Source: Vibrio sp. SCSIO 43136 (GTDB lineage Bacteria > Pseudomonadota > Gammaproteobacteria > Enterobacterales > Vibrionaceae). Taken from it: 64,000 nt of DNA. The position numbers were made by a program, and so were the translations under genes. A model generated the notes under the pieces. It made no database searches, was not told the origin of the DNA, and worked only from the letters and a program-made list of their open reading frames with translations. Numbering within the stretch: position 1 is the stretch's first letter; the number at the start of each line of letters is the position of its first letter. The DNA is taken from NCBI RefSeq assembly GCF_023716565.1, contig NZ_CP071848.1, positions 2,542,001-2,606,000 of the forward strand. The letters are read 5' to 3'. Below are positions 27,894 through 36,458 of the stretch, in pieces.

Positions 27894-28799
27894 ATGACCA
27901 TCACTGCTAAGCCTTACATTGGCCGATTTGCCCCATCACCTTCTGGCCCGCTTCACTTTGGCTCTTTAGTGGCAGCACTTGGCAGCTACTTTCAAGCCAA
28001 AGCGAATCAAGGTCAGTGGCTCGTTCGCATCGAAGACCTTGACCCTCCTCGCGAAATGCCTGGCGCTTCTGCGCTCATTCTAGAAACCCTAGAAAAGTTT
28101 GGCCTCGAGTGGGATGGTGACGTGGTCTATCAAAGCCAGCGCCACGAGCGCTACCAAGCGCAAATAGAGCAGTGGCTTGAGCAAGGGCTCGCTTATTACT
28201 GCCAATGTACGCGCAAACAAATTAAAGCCCAAGGCGGTTTTTATACTGGCACCTGTCGTACCAAGCAACTTACGGATGATGGTCAATGTGCGGTTAGGTT
28301 AGTCATGCAGCACCCCATTACCGAGTTTTTAGATCAAAAACATGGGCGTTTTACTATCCCTGAGTCGCTTGCTGGTGAAGATTTCATTATCAAGCGTCGT
28401 GACGGGCTTTACGCATACAATTTAGCGGTGGTGTTGGATGATATCGATCAAGGGGTCACTGAAGTCGTACGTGGCGCCGATCTGATTGAGCCCACTGGGC
28501 GCCAAATTAGCCTGTACAAAATGCTCAATAAAGCACCAGTGAGCTACCTACACCTGCCGCTTGCGATGGATAACAACGGAAATAAACTTTCAAAACAAAA
28601 TCATGCTACTGGCATCAATTTAGATGATCCAAAGCCAGAAATTGTGGCGGCGATGTCGTTTTTAAACTTTGATTTACCAGATAATTTTGAAGATTCGAGC
28701 ATCAGTGAAATGATCGATTGGGGAGCAAGGAACTGGACCTTGAACCAGCTGCCCAGTGAGATCAATATCACGCCAGCATTCTCAAATCAGACCAGCTAG
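27894..28799 (+). CDS. gluQ: Glutamyl-Q tRNA(Asp) synthetase
   Basis: About 301 residues, resembling the catalytic core of GluRS without the anticodon-binding domain. It attaches glutamate to queuosine at position 34 of tRNA(Asp). The HIGH-like region is RFAPSPSGPLHFG, the zinc site is C-Q-C...YTGTC, and the KMSKS-like loop is NKLSKQNH. Two close starts exist (27888 and 27894); the second has GGA at better spacing. Both lie directly after the dksA terminator. Confidence 0.92.
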   Translation: MTITAKPYIGRFAPSPSGPLHFGSLVAALGSYFQAKANQGQWLVRIEDLDPPREMPGASALILETLEKFGLEWDGDVVYQSQRHERYQAQIEQWLEQGLAYYCQCTRKQIKAQGGFYTGTCRTKQLTDDGQCAVRLVMQHPITEFLDQKHGRFTIPESLAGEDFIIKRRDGLYAYNLAVVLDDIDQGVTEVVRGADLIEPTGRQISLYKMLNKAPVSYLHLPLAMDNNGNKLSKQNHATGINLDDPKPEIVAAMSFLNFDLPDNFEDSSISEMIDWGARNWTLNQLPSEINITPAFSNQTS

Positions 28800-28847
28800 G
28801 CTATTATTAGCCGCAATTTTTGAGCACAGATGAATTTGAGGTGGGCT

Positions 28848-30233
28848 ATTTTCACTCAAGTTAGCCGCTTTTGTCGTAAGATCTTAACGAAAAAAAGCCA
28901 AGATAATTGTCGCTCTCACGGAGAAAGAACCCTGAAAATTTTTACTCGCGAAGAACATGATATTTCGCGCCGTCAGATCAGCGACAACGCACTTAAGGTG
29001 CTATATCGCCTAAACAATGCTGGATACGATGCGTTTCTGGTAGGGGGAGGTGTACGTGACCTCCTGTTAGGTGAGCAACCGAAAGACTTTGATATTGCCA
29101 CCAACGCAACGCCAGAACAGATCAAAGCGCTGTTCCGTAACTGTCGTCTGATTGGTCGTCGCTTCCGTCTGGCACACATCATGTTTGGCCGTGAAATTAT
29201 TGAAGTGGCGACGTTCCGTGGACACCATCAAGAGCCAGTAAAAAATCAATCGGCACAATCGAAAGAAGGCATGTTACTGCGTGACAATGTCTACGGTACG
29301 GTGGAAGAAGATGCAGAGCGTCGTGACTTCACTGTCAATGCGATGTACTACAACATTGCCGATTACAGTATCCATGATTACGCAAACGGTGTTGCTGATC
29401 TAGATGAAGGTGTTATCCGTCTAATTGGCGATCCAGAGACTCGATACCGTGAAGACCCAGTACGTATGTTGCGAGCAGTGCGCTTTGCAGCAAAACTGGA
29501 CATGGATATTGAAGAAAAAACCGAAGCGCCAATCAATGAGCTTGCTCACCTGCTGCGAGAGATCCCAGCGGCACGCCTGTTTGAAGAGTCATTGAAGCTG
29601 CTGCAATCAGGGTATGGTCTTGAAACCTACTACCTGATGCGAGACTACGATTTGTTCCAGCAACTGTTCCCAATGATGGAAGAGTTCCTGACTGAAGCAA
29701 ACGACTCAAAAGCCGAACGCATGATTGAACTGGTGCTCGACTCTACCGACAAGCGCATCCAAGAAGGTAAACGTATCAACCCTGCGTTTATGTTTGCGGC
29801 CATGCTTTGGTACCCGCTAGAAGCAAAAGCAGAGTACCTGATGGAAAAAAGTGGCATGAGCTACTACGACGCCATTATGGAAGCGAGCAACATGGTACTT
29901 GATGATCAAGTGCGCAGTATCGCAATTCCGCGTCGCCATACAGCAACGATCCGCGAAATTTGGCAGCTTCAGTTGCGCCTTCCACGCCGCAGTGGTAAAC
30001 GTGCATTCCGCATGTTAGAGCTGAACAAGTTCCGTGCAGGTTTTGATTTCCTCGAAATGCGTGGTCAAATCGAACAAGGTGACGTTGAAGAGCTCGCCAA
30101 ATGGTGGCACACCTTCCAAGACGCAGGTCGAAATATGCGTCAAGCGATGGTCAACGACCTTGGGGGCAGTTCACGAGGTGGCCAGCGCCGCCGCCGACGT
30201 CCAACTCGTAAAAAGAGGGCTGGCAGTGATTAA
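28848..30233 (+). CDS. pcnB: Poly(A) polymerase I, probable AUU start
   Basis: 461 residues from ATT 28848. It adds 3' poly(A) tails that promote RNA decay. The nucleotidyltransferase signature is LVGGGVRDLLLGEQPKDFDIAT, followed by RRDFTVNAMYY and the RNA-binding region RYREDPVRMLRAVRFAAK. The C-terminus is Arg/Lys-rich (RRRRPTRKKR). E. coli PcnB begins at an AUU codon with IFT-V--FCRK-L; here the same segment IFTQVSRFCRKIL starts at ATT, 6 nt after GAGG. ATG 28830 is in frame but lacks a good site. The gene overlaps folK by 8 bp. Confidence 0.9.
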   Translation: MFTQVSRFCRKILTKKSQDNCRSHGERTLKIFTREEHDISRRQISDNALKVLYRLNNAGYDAFLVGGGVRDLLLGEQPKDFDIATNATPEQIKALFRNCRLIGRRFRLAHIMFGREIIEVATFRGHHQEPVKNQSAQSKEGMLLRDNVYGTVEEDAERRDFTVNAMYYNIADYSIHDYANGVADLDEGVIRLIGDPETRYREDPVRMLRAVRFAAKLDMDIEEKTEAPINELAHLLREIPAARLFEESLKLLQSGYGLETYYLMRDYDLFQQLFPMMEEFLTEANDSKAERMIELVLDSTDKRIQEGKRINPAFMFAAMLWYPLEAKAEYLMEKSGMSYYDAIMEASNMVLDDQVRSIAIPRRHTATIREIWQLQLRLPRRSGKRAFRMLELNKFRAGFDFLEMRGQIEQGDVEELAKWWHTFQDAGRNMRQAMVNDLGGSSRGGQRRRRRPTRKKRAGSD

Positions 30234-30711
30234 TGCGTATATTGCAATTGGTAGCAATCTCAATGATCCGGTAAGCCAAGCCCAACAAGCCATAGAAGCA
30301 CTGAAGTCGATACCAAACAGCCGTTTGGTATCTTGCTCTTCACTGTACAGTAGCACGCCAATGGGGCCATCGGATCAGCCTGATTACATCAATGCTGTGG
30401 CCCTAATTGAAACCGAATTAACGCCATTGCAACTGCTTGATTGCACTCAAGCCATTGAGCAAGAGCATGGGCGTGTCCGTAAAGATGAGCGCTGGGGACC
30501 AAGAACCCTAGATCTCGATATTATTCTTTACGGCAATGAGGTGCTAGATTCCGAGCGACTGACCATTCCACATTACGGAATGAAAGTGCGTGAGTTTGTA
30601 CTCTACCCGCTCGCTGAGATCACACCAAATTTAGTCCTACCTGATGGGACTCAACTCGCCAAGTTACTACGACAAGTAGATCGTAACGGGCTGAGCATTT
30701 GGCAAGCATAG
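30226..30711 (+). CDS. folK: 2-amino-4-hydroxy-6-hydroxymethyldihydropteridine pyrophosphokinase
   Basis: 161 residues from GTG 30226, preceded by GAGGG. It transfers pyrophosphate from ATP to 6-hydroxymethyl-dihydropterin in folate synthesis. The start is set by the family N-terminus (AYIAIGSNL); the same frame is open further upstream but lies inside pcnB. The signature RWGPRTLDLDIILYG is intact. Overlap with the pcnB end suggests coupled translation. Confidence 0.93.
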   Translation: MINAYIAIGSNLNDPVSQAQQAIEALKSIPNSRLVSCSSLYSSTPMGPSDQPDYINAVALIETELTPLQLLDCTQAIEQEHGRVRKDERWGPRTLDLDIILYGNEVLDSERLTIPHYGMKVREFVLYPLAEITPNLVLPDGTQLAKLLRQVDRNGLSIWQA

Positions 30712-30735
30712 CCAAATCCTAGTAAGGAAATAAAA

Positions 30736-31530
30736 ATGAAAAACGTCACTATTAATACACTGATGGCCTGGAAACAAGAAGGTCGTAAATTTGCAACCTC
30801 TACCGCCTATGATGCGAGTTTTGGCCAGCTATTTGAAGAGATGGAAATGCCTCTTCTGCTGGTTGGTGATTCTCTAGGTATGGTTCTGCAAGGCGAAACT
30901 TCTACCCTACCAGTAAGCGTTGAAGATATCGCTTACCACACACGCTGTGTGCGTGCTGGTAGCCCAAGCTGCCTACTGCTCGCCGATATGCCATTCATGA
31001 GCTACGCAACGCCTGAGCAAGCTTGTGAAAACGCTGGCAAATTAATGCAGGCTGGCGCAAACATGGTTAAGCTTGAAGGCGGTCAGTGGTTGTGTGAAAC
31101 TGTGCGCATGTTAACTGAGCGTGCCGTGCCTGTGTGTGCTCACCTTGGCCTAACGCCTCAGTCAGTCAACATTTTTGGCGGCTTTAAGATCCAAGGCCGT
31201 GATGAAGAGCGTGCAGAACAAATTGTTCAAGACGCTATTGCACTGCAAAACGCAGGTGCCCAACTATTGGTACTTGAATGCGTTCCAGCATCACTGGCGA
31301 AACGCATCACAGAGCGCCTAACCATCCCTGTTATTGGTATTGGCGCAGGTAACGACACTGACGGTCAAATCCTTGTGATGCACGATATGTTTGGTATTTC
31401 AGCGAATTACATTCCAAAGTTCTCTAAGAACTTCCTTGCTGAAGCAGGCGACATGCGTAAAGCCATTGCACTCTACATGGAAGAGGTCCAGAGCCAGACT
31501 TTCCCTGGTCCTGAGCACACCTTTAACTAA
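30736..31530 (+). CDS. panB: 3-methyl-2-oxobutanoate hydroxymethyltransferase
   Basis: 264 residues. It makes ketopantoate from alpha-ketoisovalerate and methylene-THF, the first committed step to pantothenate. The TIM-barrel motifs [13 protein letters not shown], the metal Asp pair, MVKLEGG and VIGIGAG are all present. The ribosome site is TAAGGAAA. It sits directly before panC in a folK-panB-panC series, linking folate-dependent one-carbon use with pantothenate synthesis. Confidence 0.97.
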   Translation: MKNVTINTLMAWKQEGRKFATSTAYDASFGQLFEEMEMPLLLVGDSLGMVLQGETSTLPVSVEDIAYHTRCVRAGSPSCLLLADMPFMSYATPEQACENAGKLMQAGANMVKLEGGQWLCETVRMLTERAVPVCAHLGLTPQSVNIFGGFKIQGRDEERAEQIVQDAIALQNAGAQLLVLECVPASLAKRITERLTIPVIGIGAGNDTDGQILVMHDMFGISANYIPKFSKNFLAEAGDMRKAIALYMEEVQSQTFPGPEHTFN

Positions 31531-31539
31531 GGACAATAC

Positions 31540-32433
31540 ATGCAAACTTTTTCTGACATTGCTTCACTACGCGAGCAAATTAAACAGTGTAAGCGCGAAG
31601 GCCGCACCGTAGCGTTTGTCCCAACCATGGGCAACCTGCATGAAGGTCATCTAACACTGGTACGCAAAGCACGTGAGCATGCTGATGTTGTTGTAGTGAG
31701 CATTTTCGTCAACCCGATGCAGTTTGAGCGTGCGGATGACCTAAACAACTACCCGCGTACGCTTGAAGAAGACCTCAGCAAGCTGAATGGCGAAGCGGTA
31801 GAGATGGTATTCACGCCAACGCCTGAAATCATGTACCCAGAAGGCCTAGATAAGCAGACTTACGTTGAAGTCCCAGGACTATCGACCATGCTTGAAGGCG
31901 CTTCTCGCCCAGGTCACTTCCGAGGTGTTGCGACCATAGTGACTAAGCTATTCAACATAGTACAACCTGATGTGGCTTGCTTTGGTGAGAAAGACTTCCA
32001 ACAATTGGCCGTGATCCGCCAGATGGTAACCGACCTTGCGATGGATATCGAAATCATCGGTGTTCCAACCGTTCGAGAAATGGATGGCCTCGCCATGAGC
32101 TCTCGCAATGGTCTGCTCACTATGGATGAGCGTCAGCGTGCGCCTGTTGTGGCTCGCACTATGCGTTGGATCAGCAGTCAGATCCGTGGTGGTCGCAGCG
32201 ACTACAGCTCTGTGATTGAAGACGCTACCGATCAATTGCGTGCAGCCGATCTTCAGCCAGATGAGATTTTCGTTCGTGACGCAAAAACCTTGCAGCTTAT
32301 CTCGGCCGAATCCACCCAAGCGGTGATCTTGATGTCCGTCTTCCTTGGCAAAGCGCGTTTGATTGACAATCAGGTGTTCGACTTAGCAACAGAAGCTAAA
32401 GAAAAAGAACAAGAGAAAACAAGCGAAGAGTAA
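31540..32433 (+). CDS. panC: Pantothenate synthetase (pantoate-beta-alanine ligase)
   Basis: 297 residues. It condenses pantoate and beta-alanine using ATP. The HIGH-type motif is [14 protein letters not shown] (about 29-42); further motifs are [33 protein letters not shown] and the KMSKS-like AMSSRN. The tail after about residue 283 is Glu/Lys-rich. It starts 9 bp after panB with AAGGACA; a strong terminator follows. Confidence 0.97.
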   Translation: MQTFSDIASLREQIKQCKREGRTVAFVPTMGNLHEGHLTLVRKAREHADVVVVSIFVNPMQFERADDLNNYPRTLEEDLSKLNGEAVEMVFTPTPEIMYPEGLDKQTYVEVPGLSTMLEGASRPGHFRGVATIVTKLFNIVQPDVACFGEKDFQQLAVIRQMVTDLAMDIEIIGVPTVREMDGLAMSSRNGLLTMDERQRAPVVARTMRWISSQIRGGRSDYSSVIEDATDQLRAADLQPDEIFVRDAKTLQLISAESTQAVILMSVFLGKARLIDNQVFDLATEAKEKEQEKTSEE

Positions 32434-32457
32434 TATGCTCTCCACTTGAAGCGTGTT

Positions 32458-32488
32458 AAAGCCATACCTGACAAGGTGTGGCTTTTTT
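32458..32488 (+). terminator. panC terminator
   Basis: Stem GCCATACC / GGTGTGGC with flanking AAA/TTT pairs, loop TGACAA and TTTTTT; 24 bp past the panC stop. Confidence 0.92.
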
Positions 32489-32589
32489 CATTCTTGCTCG
32501 CCAACAGTCTCACAAATTTGGCTGATATGGGTGGCTGACTAGGCAACAAACGCTATGATGAAAGTAACGATTTGTAGTGAGAGAACCCC

Positions 32590-32961
32590 ATGATCGAGCG
32601 ACGCAGATTTTCCAGAATCATCTACCAAGCCCCTGTGCAAGTACGCCAAGACACCGTCTGTCTTGAAACTTCTATTCGCGACCTGTCCCTGCATGGACTG
32701 CTATTAGCCGCCACAGAAGATACTGTTCTTCTAAGCAACAAACTTCCTGTCAGTGTAAGTTTTACCCTACCTGATAGTGATGTTGTGATATCATTGCAAG
32801 CCGAAATTGTCGGCATGGATAACAATTCTATCCGACTCCGTATTCAACACATTGATATAGATAGCATTAGCCATCTCAAACGTCTGGTTGAGCTCAATGT
32901 AGGTGATGAATCACTTCTACACCGCGAGCTTGAACAATTGTCTGATTTGGGCGCTGATTAG
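32590..32961 (+). CDS. PilZ domain protein
   Basis: 123-residue single PilZ domain, a c-di-GMP receptor fold. The N-terminal arginine motif is IERRRFSR (RxxxR present) and the second motif is DLSLHG, equivalent to (D/N)xSxxG, so ligand binding should be intact. No signal peptide or membrane helix. It has its own gap after the panC terminator, and the next gene, an M23 peptidase, starts 8 bp after its stop. The target is unknown; the pairing suggests a link between c-di-GMP and cell-wall cleavage. Confidence 0.85.
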   Translation: MIERRRFSRIIYQAPVQVRQDTVCLETSIRDLSLHGLLLAATEDTVLLSNKLPVSVSFTLPDSDVVISLQAEIVGMDNNSIRLRIQHIDIDSISHLKRLVELNVGDESLLHRELEQLSDLGAD

Positions 32962-32969
32962 TCCGATAC

Positions 32970-33974
32970 ATGCAACGTAAACACATTACTTTCTCCATCC
33001 CGACCAAAAATGGGGTTGAGCAGTTTTCTCTATCAAGAAAGGCCGTTTGGGCCTTTTTGCTTTTTATTGCTACCTCTCCTGCGGTGGCGGTTTACTTTTA
33101 TCAGCAACACATCAGCAGCCAAGAGTACGTGGAAGTCCAAGTCGACAAAATGACCCGCAACTTCGATGCCGCTCAGCAGCAAATCGCTTATCTAGATGAG
33201 AAAAGCGAACAGTTTAGAACGCTGTACGAGTCTGAAGTGATCTCCAATCACACCTTAGCCAGCGAATTGGAAGACAAAAACAGTCAGATTGTCTCGCTAG
33301 GCCAACGCGTTAATGACGTAGAGAGTGTGTTAGGGCTTGGTGAAACCCCAATCGATGAGCAAAGCTTGGAAGCGCGTATTGATGCAGCAGCAGTCGATTC
33401 AGCAGTACGCACGACTTTATTCCGCTTGCTACCGAACCAAACCCCTATGAGTTATCAGCGCATCTCTTCTGACTATGGCTATCGCCGCCACCCAGTGACG
33501 GGTAAACGCCATTTTCACCGTGGTTATGATATGACTTGCCAAATCGGCGAACCGGTATTTGCTCCGGCGGATGGTGTCGTAGAATTTACTCGTCCTAGCA
33601 ACAAAGGCTATGGCAACTACCTCAAACTTCGTCATTCATTCGGTTTTATGACAGCCTACGCTCATCTAAGCAAGTTCAAAGTGCGTAGCGGCCAGTTTGT
33701 CAGTAAAGGCGACCTGATTGCCTTATGCGGTAATACGGGCACCTCAACAGGCCCTCACCTTCATTATGAAGTGCGCTTCTTAGGCAGAACGCTCAACCCT
33801 GCTAACTTCATTCAATGGGGCCCTGAGAGTTTTGAAGAGCTGTTTGAGAAAGAGCAAAGCATTAAATGGCAATCTCTACTGGCTATCGTCAATAAAGTGG
33901 TTCAGCAGCAGGTGCTATTGACCAAGCAGCAAGATGCCAAAGAAGTGACTCTGCCTGATACTGCAAGTAACTAG
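32970..33974 (+). CDS. Membrane-anchored M23 family metallopeptidase
   Basis: 334 residues. A short cytoplasmic segment precedes one transmembrane helix (about 25-46), a periplasmic coiled-coil (about 55-125) and an M23/LytM domain (about 160-285). Zinc motifs are HRGYD (HxxxD) and HLHYE (HxH), so it is probably an active peptidoglycan endopeptidase rather than a degenerate activator. The layout resembles TagE/Shy-type Vibrio proteins, but I cannot assign a named orthologue. Probably cotranscribed with the PilZ gene. Confidence 0.88.
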   Translation: MQRKHITFSIPTKNGVEQFSLSRKAVWAFLLFIATSPAVAVYFYQQHISSQEYVEVQVDKMTRNFDAAQQQIAYLDEKSEQFRTLYESEVISNHTLASELEDKNSQIVSLGQRVNDVESVLGLGETPIDEQSLEARIDAAAVDSAVRTTLFRLLPNQTPMSYQRISSDYGYRRHPVTGKRHFHRGYDMTCQIGEPVFAPADGVVEFTRPSNKGYGNYLKLRHSFGFMTAYAHLSKFKVRSGQFVSKGDLIALCGNTGTSTGPHLHYEVRFLGRTLNPANFIQWGPESFEELFEKEQSIKWQSLLAIVNKVVQQQVLLTKQQDAKEVTLPDTASN

Positions 33975-34004
33975 GGCGTGTTAACCTAATACAAAAATTG
34001 AGAC

Positions 34005-34036
34005 AAAAAAATAGCGGCTAATCAGCCGCTATTTTT
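34005..34036. terminator. Bidirectional terminator between M23 peptidase and tyrA
   Basis: Perfect 9-bp stem ATAGCGGCT / AGCCGCTAT with loop AATC and A/T runs on both sides, so it can end transcripts from both directions. Confidence 0.93.
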
Positions 34037-34047
34037 ATTGCAAAGGT

Positions 34048-35181
34048 CTAATCTCTCGGGCGATGAATCGCATCATTCGCTTGTTTTAGTAGTTTCTGGC
34101 TTTCGTCCATAAACTGCTGAGAGTAATCGCCAAACCAGTCAGATACCTCATCAAATGCAGTGACAAACGCTTGTTTGTTACTGCCTTCAAGCATCTCAAT
34201 CGCTTGACCAAAGCAGTGATGGAAACGCTTGATCATCTCAATATTCTGCTCTGACGACATGATGATATCAGCGTAGAGGTTCGGGTCCTGTGCAAACAGT
34301 CTTCCAACCATTGCTAATTCCAAACGGTAGATAGGCGAGCTCAGTTGCAGTAGCTTAGATAAATCTGGCTGCTCACCACACAGGTGCAAGCCGTAAGCAA
34401 ATGAGGTGAAGTGACGCAGTGCCTGAATCAAGGTCATGCCGTGATCGTGCTCAGCAGCATCAATTGGGCAAACCACCGCTCCCCAAATCTCGATTTGTTT
34501 CAGTAACCACTGATACGCCTCTGATTGGCGACCATCACAACAAACCACCACCTGTTTTGCCAAACTTGGTACATCTGGGCCAAACATAGGGTGCAAGCCA
34601 ACTACCGGGCCTTGATGGTTAGCCATCATGGCTTGCAGCGGCTTCGACTTGATTGACGTTAAGTCGCACAAGATACACTCAGATGGCAAGGTTGGCAGTT
34701 TGGCAATAACGCCTTCGGTTAAATGAATTGGTACCGTCACCACCACTAGGCCTGCACCTGCGCAAATCGCTTCGGCATCATCCCAATCTTGGCTGCCTAA
34801 GATTTTCACCTCGTAACCAGACAGGCGGAACATGCGGGCAAACAGGCTACCCAACTGTCCTTTACCACCGACGATAACCACAGTGCCTAACTCAGGCTTT
34901 AAGCAGGTAAACCCTGAGTCTTTCTCACTGGCATAAGACTCTCGCATCGTGCGACGCAAAATATCTTCAATCAGCTGAGGTGGTACACCTTGCTTAGCCG
35001 CTTCTTCACGACGAGAGGCAAGCATTGCCGCCTCACGTTCAGGTACATAAATCGGCAAGCCATGTTGGCTTTTTACTTCACCGACTTTCTCCACTAGCGC
35101 AAGTCTTTGCGCCAGCAGTTCCACCATTTGTTTATCGACCAGGTCGATTTGGTCTCTCAATTCATTTAGTACTGCGGCCAT
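34048..35181 (-). CDS. tyrA: Bifunctional chorismate mutase / prephenate dehydrogenase
   Basis: 377 residues. The N-terminal AroQ chorismate mutase (1-90: [37 protein letters not shown]) is fused to prephenate dehydrogenase with the NAD motif [10 protein letters not shown] near residue 100 and the catalytic region LHPMFGPD. It produces 4-hydroxyphenylpyruvate for tyrosine. It lies 17 bp after aroF, the classical Tyr-regulated pair. Confidence 0.97.
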   Translation of the reverse strand: MAAVLNELRDQIDLVDKQMVELLAQRLALVEKVGEVKSQHGLPIYVPEREAAMLASRREEAAKQGVPPQLIEDILRRTMRESYASEKDSGFTCLKPELGTVVIVGGKGQLGSLFARMFRLSGYEVKILGSQDWDDAEAICAGAGLVVVTVPIHLTEGVIAKLPTLPSECILCDLTSIKSKPLQAMMANHQGPVVGLHPMFGPDVPSLAKQVVVCCDGRQSEAYQWLLKQIEIWGAVVCPIDAAEHDHGMTLIQALRHFTSFAYGLHLCGEQPDLSKLLQLSSPIYRLELAMVGRLFAQDPNLYADIIMSSEQNIEMIKRFHHCFGQAIEMLEGSNKQAFVTAFDEVSDWFGDYSQQFMDESQKLLKQANDAIHRPRD

Positions 35182-35198
35182 CCGCTACTACCCTGTTC

Positions 35199-36269
35199 TT
35201 ATTTGATCCGATCTTGCAAAAACGGCACAAGCTCTTTGTGCGCATGGGTCAATAGTGCCTCAGTTGAGTCCCAATTGATACATGCATCTGTGATAGATAC
35301 GCCGTACTTCATTTCACTCAACGGCAGATCAGATGGCTGATTGCCTTCATTGATATGACTTTCAATCATCAGGCCGATGATTGATTTATTACCTTCACGG
35401 ATTTGATGAATAACATCTTCAGCCACCAACGGCTGACGACGGAAGTCTTTACGTGAGTTAGCATGACTACAATCCACCATAAGCGCTGCATCCAAGCCTT
35501 TTCCTGCCATTTCTTGCTCACATTCGGTCACAGACACTGAGTCGTAGTTGGTCTGCTTACCACCGCGTAAAATCACGTGACCATCAGGGTTACCCTGAGT
35601 GGTTAGAAGAGCCACTTGACCTTCACGGTTAATCCCCATGAAGCGGTGACCTGAAGAAGCCGCTTGCATAGCATTAATTGCCGTCGCTAGGCTACCGTCT
35701 GTACCGTTTTTAAAGCCCACTGGCATTGAAAGGCCACTAGCCATTTCACGGTGAGTTTGTGATTCAGTAGTACGAGCACCAATCGCCGCCCAGCTGAAAG
35801 TATCGCCTAGGTACTGAGGGCTGATTGGGTCGAGTGCTTCTGTCGCTAGAGGGATTTCCATCTCTGCCAGATCCACCAGCAGTTGTCGAGCCACGTGCAG
35901 ACCATGCTCAATGTCAAAAGTGCCATCTAGATGAGGGTCATTGATAAGGCCTTTCCAACCGACTGTGGTACGAGGCTTTTCAAAGTAAACACGCATCACC
36001 AAGTAAAGCTGATCATCAACCTTCTCAGACAAAGCTTTAAGCTTTTTTGCGTACTCTTTGGCGGCATCAACATCATGAATCGAACATGGACCACAAACCA
36101 CGAGTAGACGATGGTCTTTCTTTTTGATGATGTCAGCAATTTCGCTACGAGACTGGGCGATAAAACGGCGAGCCTTATCACTAAGTGGTATCTTATCTTT
36201 AAGTTGGTTAGGAGTGATCAGTACCTGTTCTTCACTGATATGGATATTGCTAAGTTCACTTTTTTGCAT
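35199..36269 (-). CDS. aroF: 3-deoxy-7-phosphoheptulonate synthase, Tyr-sensitive type
   Basis: 356-residue class I DAHP synthase. It condenses PEP and erythrose-4-phosphate, the first shikimate step. Motifs: VVCGPCSIHD, RVYFEKPRTTVGWKG, GARTTESQTHREMASGLSMPVGFKNGT (family loop), DCSHANS and ESHINEGNQ. The start is ATG 36269, not the GTG one codon upstream. Tyrosine sensitivity is inferred from the downstream tyrA and the TyrR-like boxes. Confidence 0.93.
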   Translation of the reverse strand: MQKSELSNIHISEEQVLITPNQLKDKIPLSDKARRFIAQSRSEIADIIKKKDHRLLVVCGPCSIHDVDAAKEYAKKLKALSEKVDDQLYLVMRVYFEKPRTTVGWKGLINDPHLDGTFDIEHGLHVARQLLVDLAEMEIPLATEALDPISPQYLGDTFSWAAIGARTTESQTHREMASGLSMPVGFKNGTDGSLATAINAMQAASSGHRFMGINREGQVALLTTQGNPDGHVILRGGKQTNYDSVSVTECEQEMAGKGLDAALMVDCSHANSRKDFRRQPLVAEDVIHQIREGNKSIIGLMIESHINEGNQPSDLPLSEMKYGVSITDACINWDSTEALLTHAHKELVPFLQDRIK

Positions 36270-36278
36270 CACTAGACC

Positions 36279-36406
36279 TGTAATTTTTTATTTACACCCA
36301 TAATTCCTTTATGGGCTAACCAAAAACAATACCCATAAACTAACAGCGTCAAAATGAATTGCAAGTGTAAACTATAAAAAACATTTAGTGTAAATTTAAA
36401 TTTACA
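36279..36406 (-). promoter_or_regulatory. aroF-tyrA control region with TyrR-like boxes
   Basis: Box 1 at 36389-36406 is TGTAAATTTAAATTTACA, an exact TGTAAA-N6-TTTACA. A weaker box at 36366-36383 matches 10 of 12 fixed positions. A third at 36279-36296, TGTAATTTTTTATTTACA, has one mismatch and lies in the leader. A minus-strand TTGACG at 36347-36352 is a candidate -35. Strong-plus-weak box pairs are the usual TyrR repression layout. Confidence 0.78.
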
Positions 36407-36458
36407 TTAAATGCTAATATCGAAATTTGACGGTTAAAATTTCTTCGGGAGTAAGGTC

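Noticed and set aside
30034..30225. N-terminal extension of folK inside pcnB
   Set aside because: An open frame only; the FolK fold begins at AYIAIGSNL and GTG 30226 has a GAGGG site.
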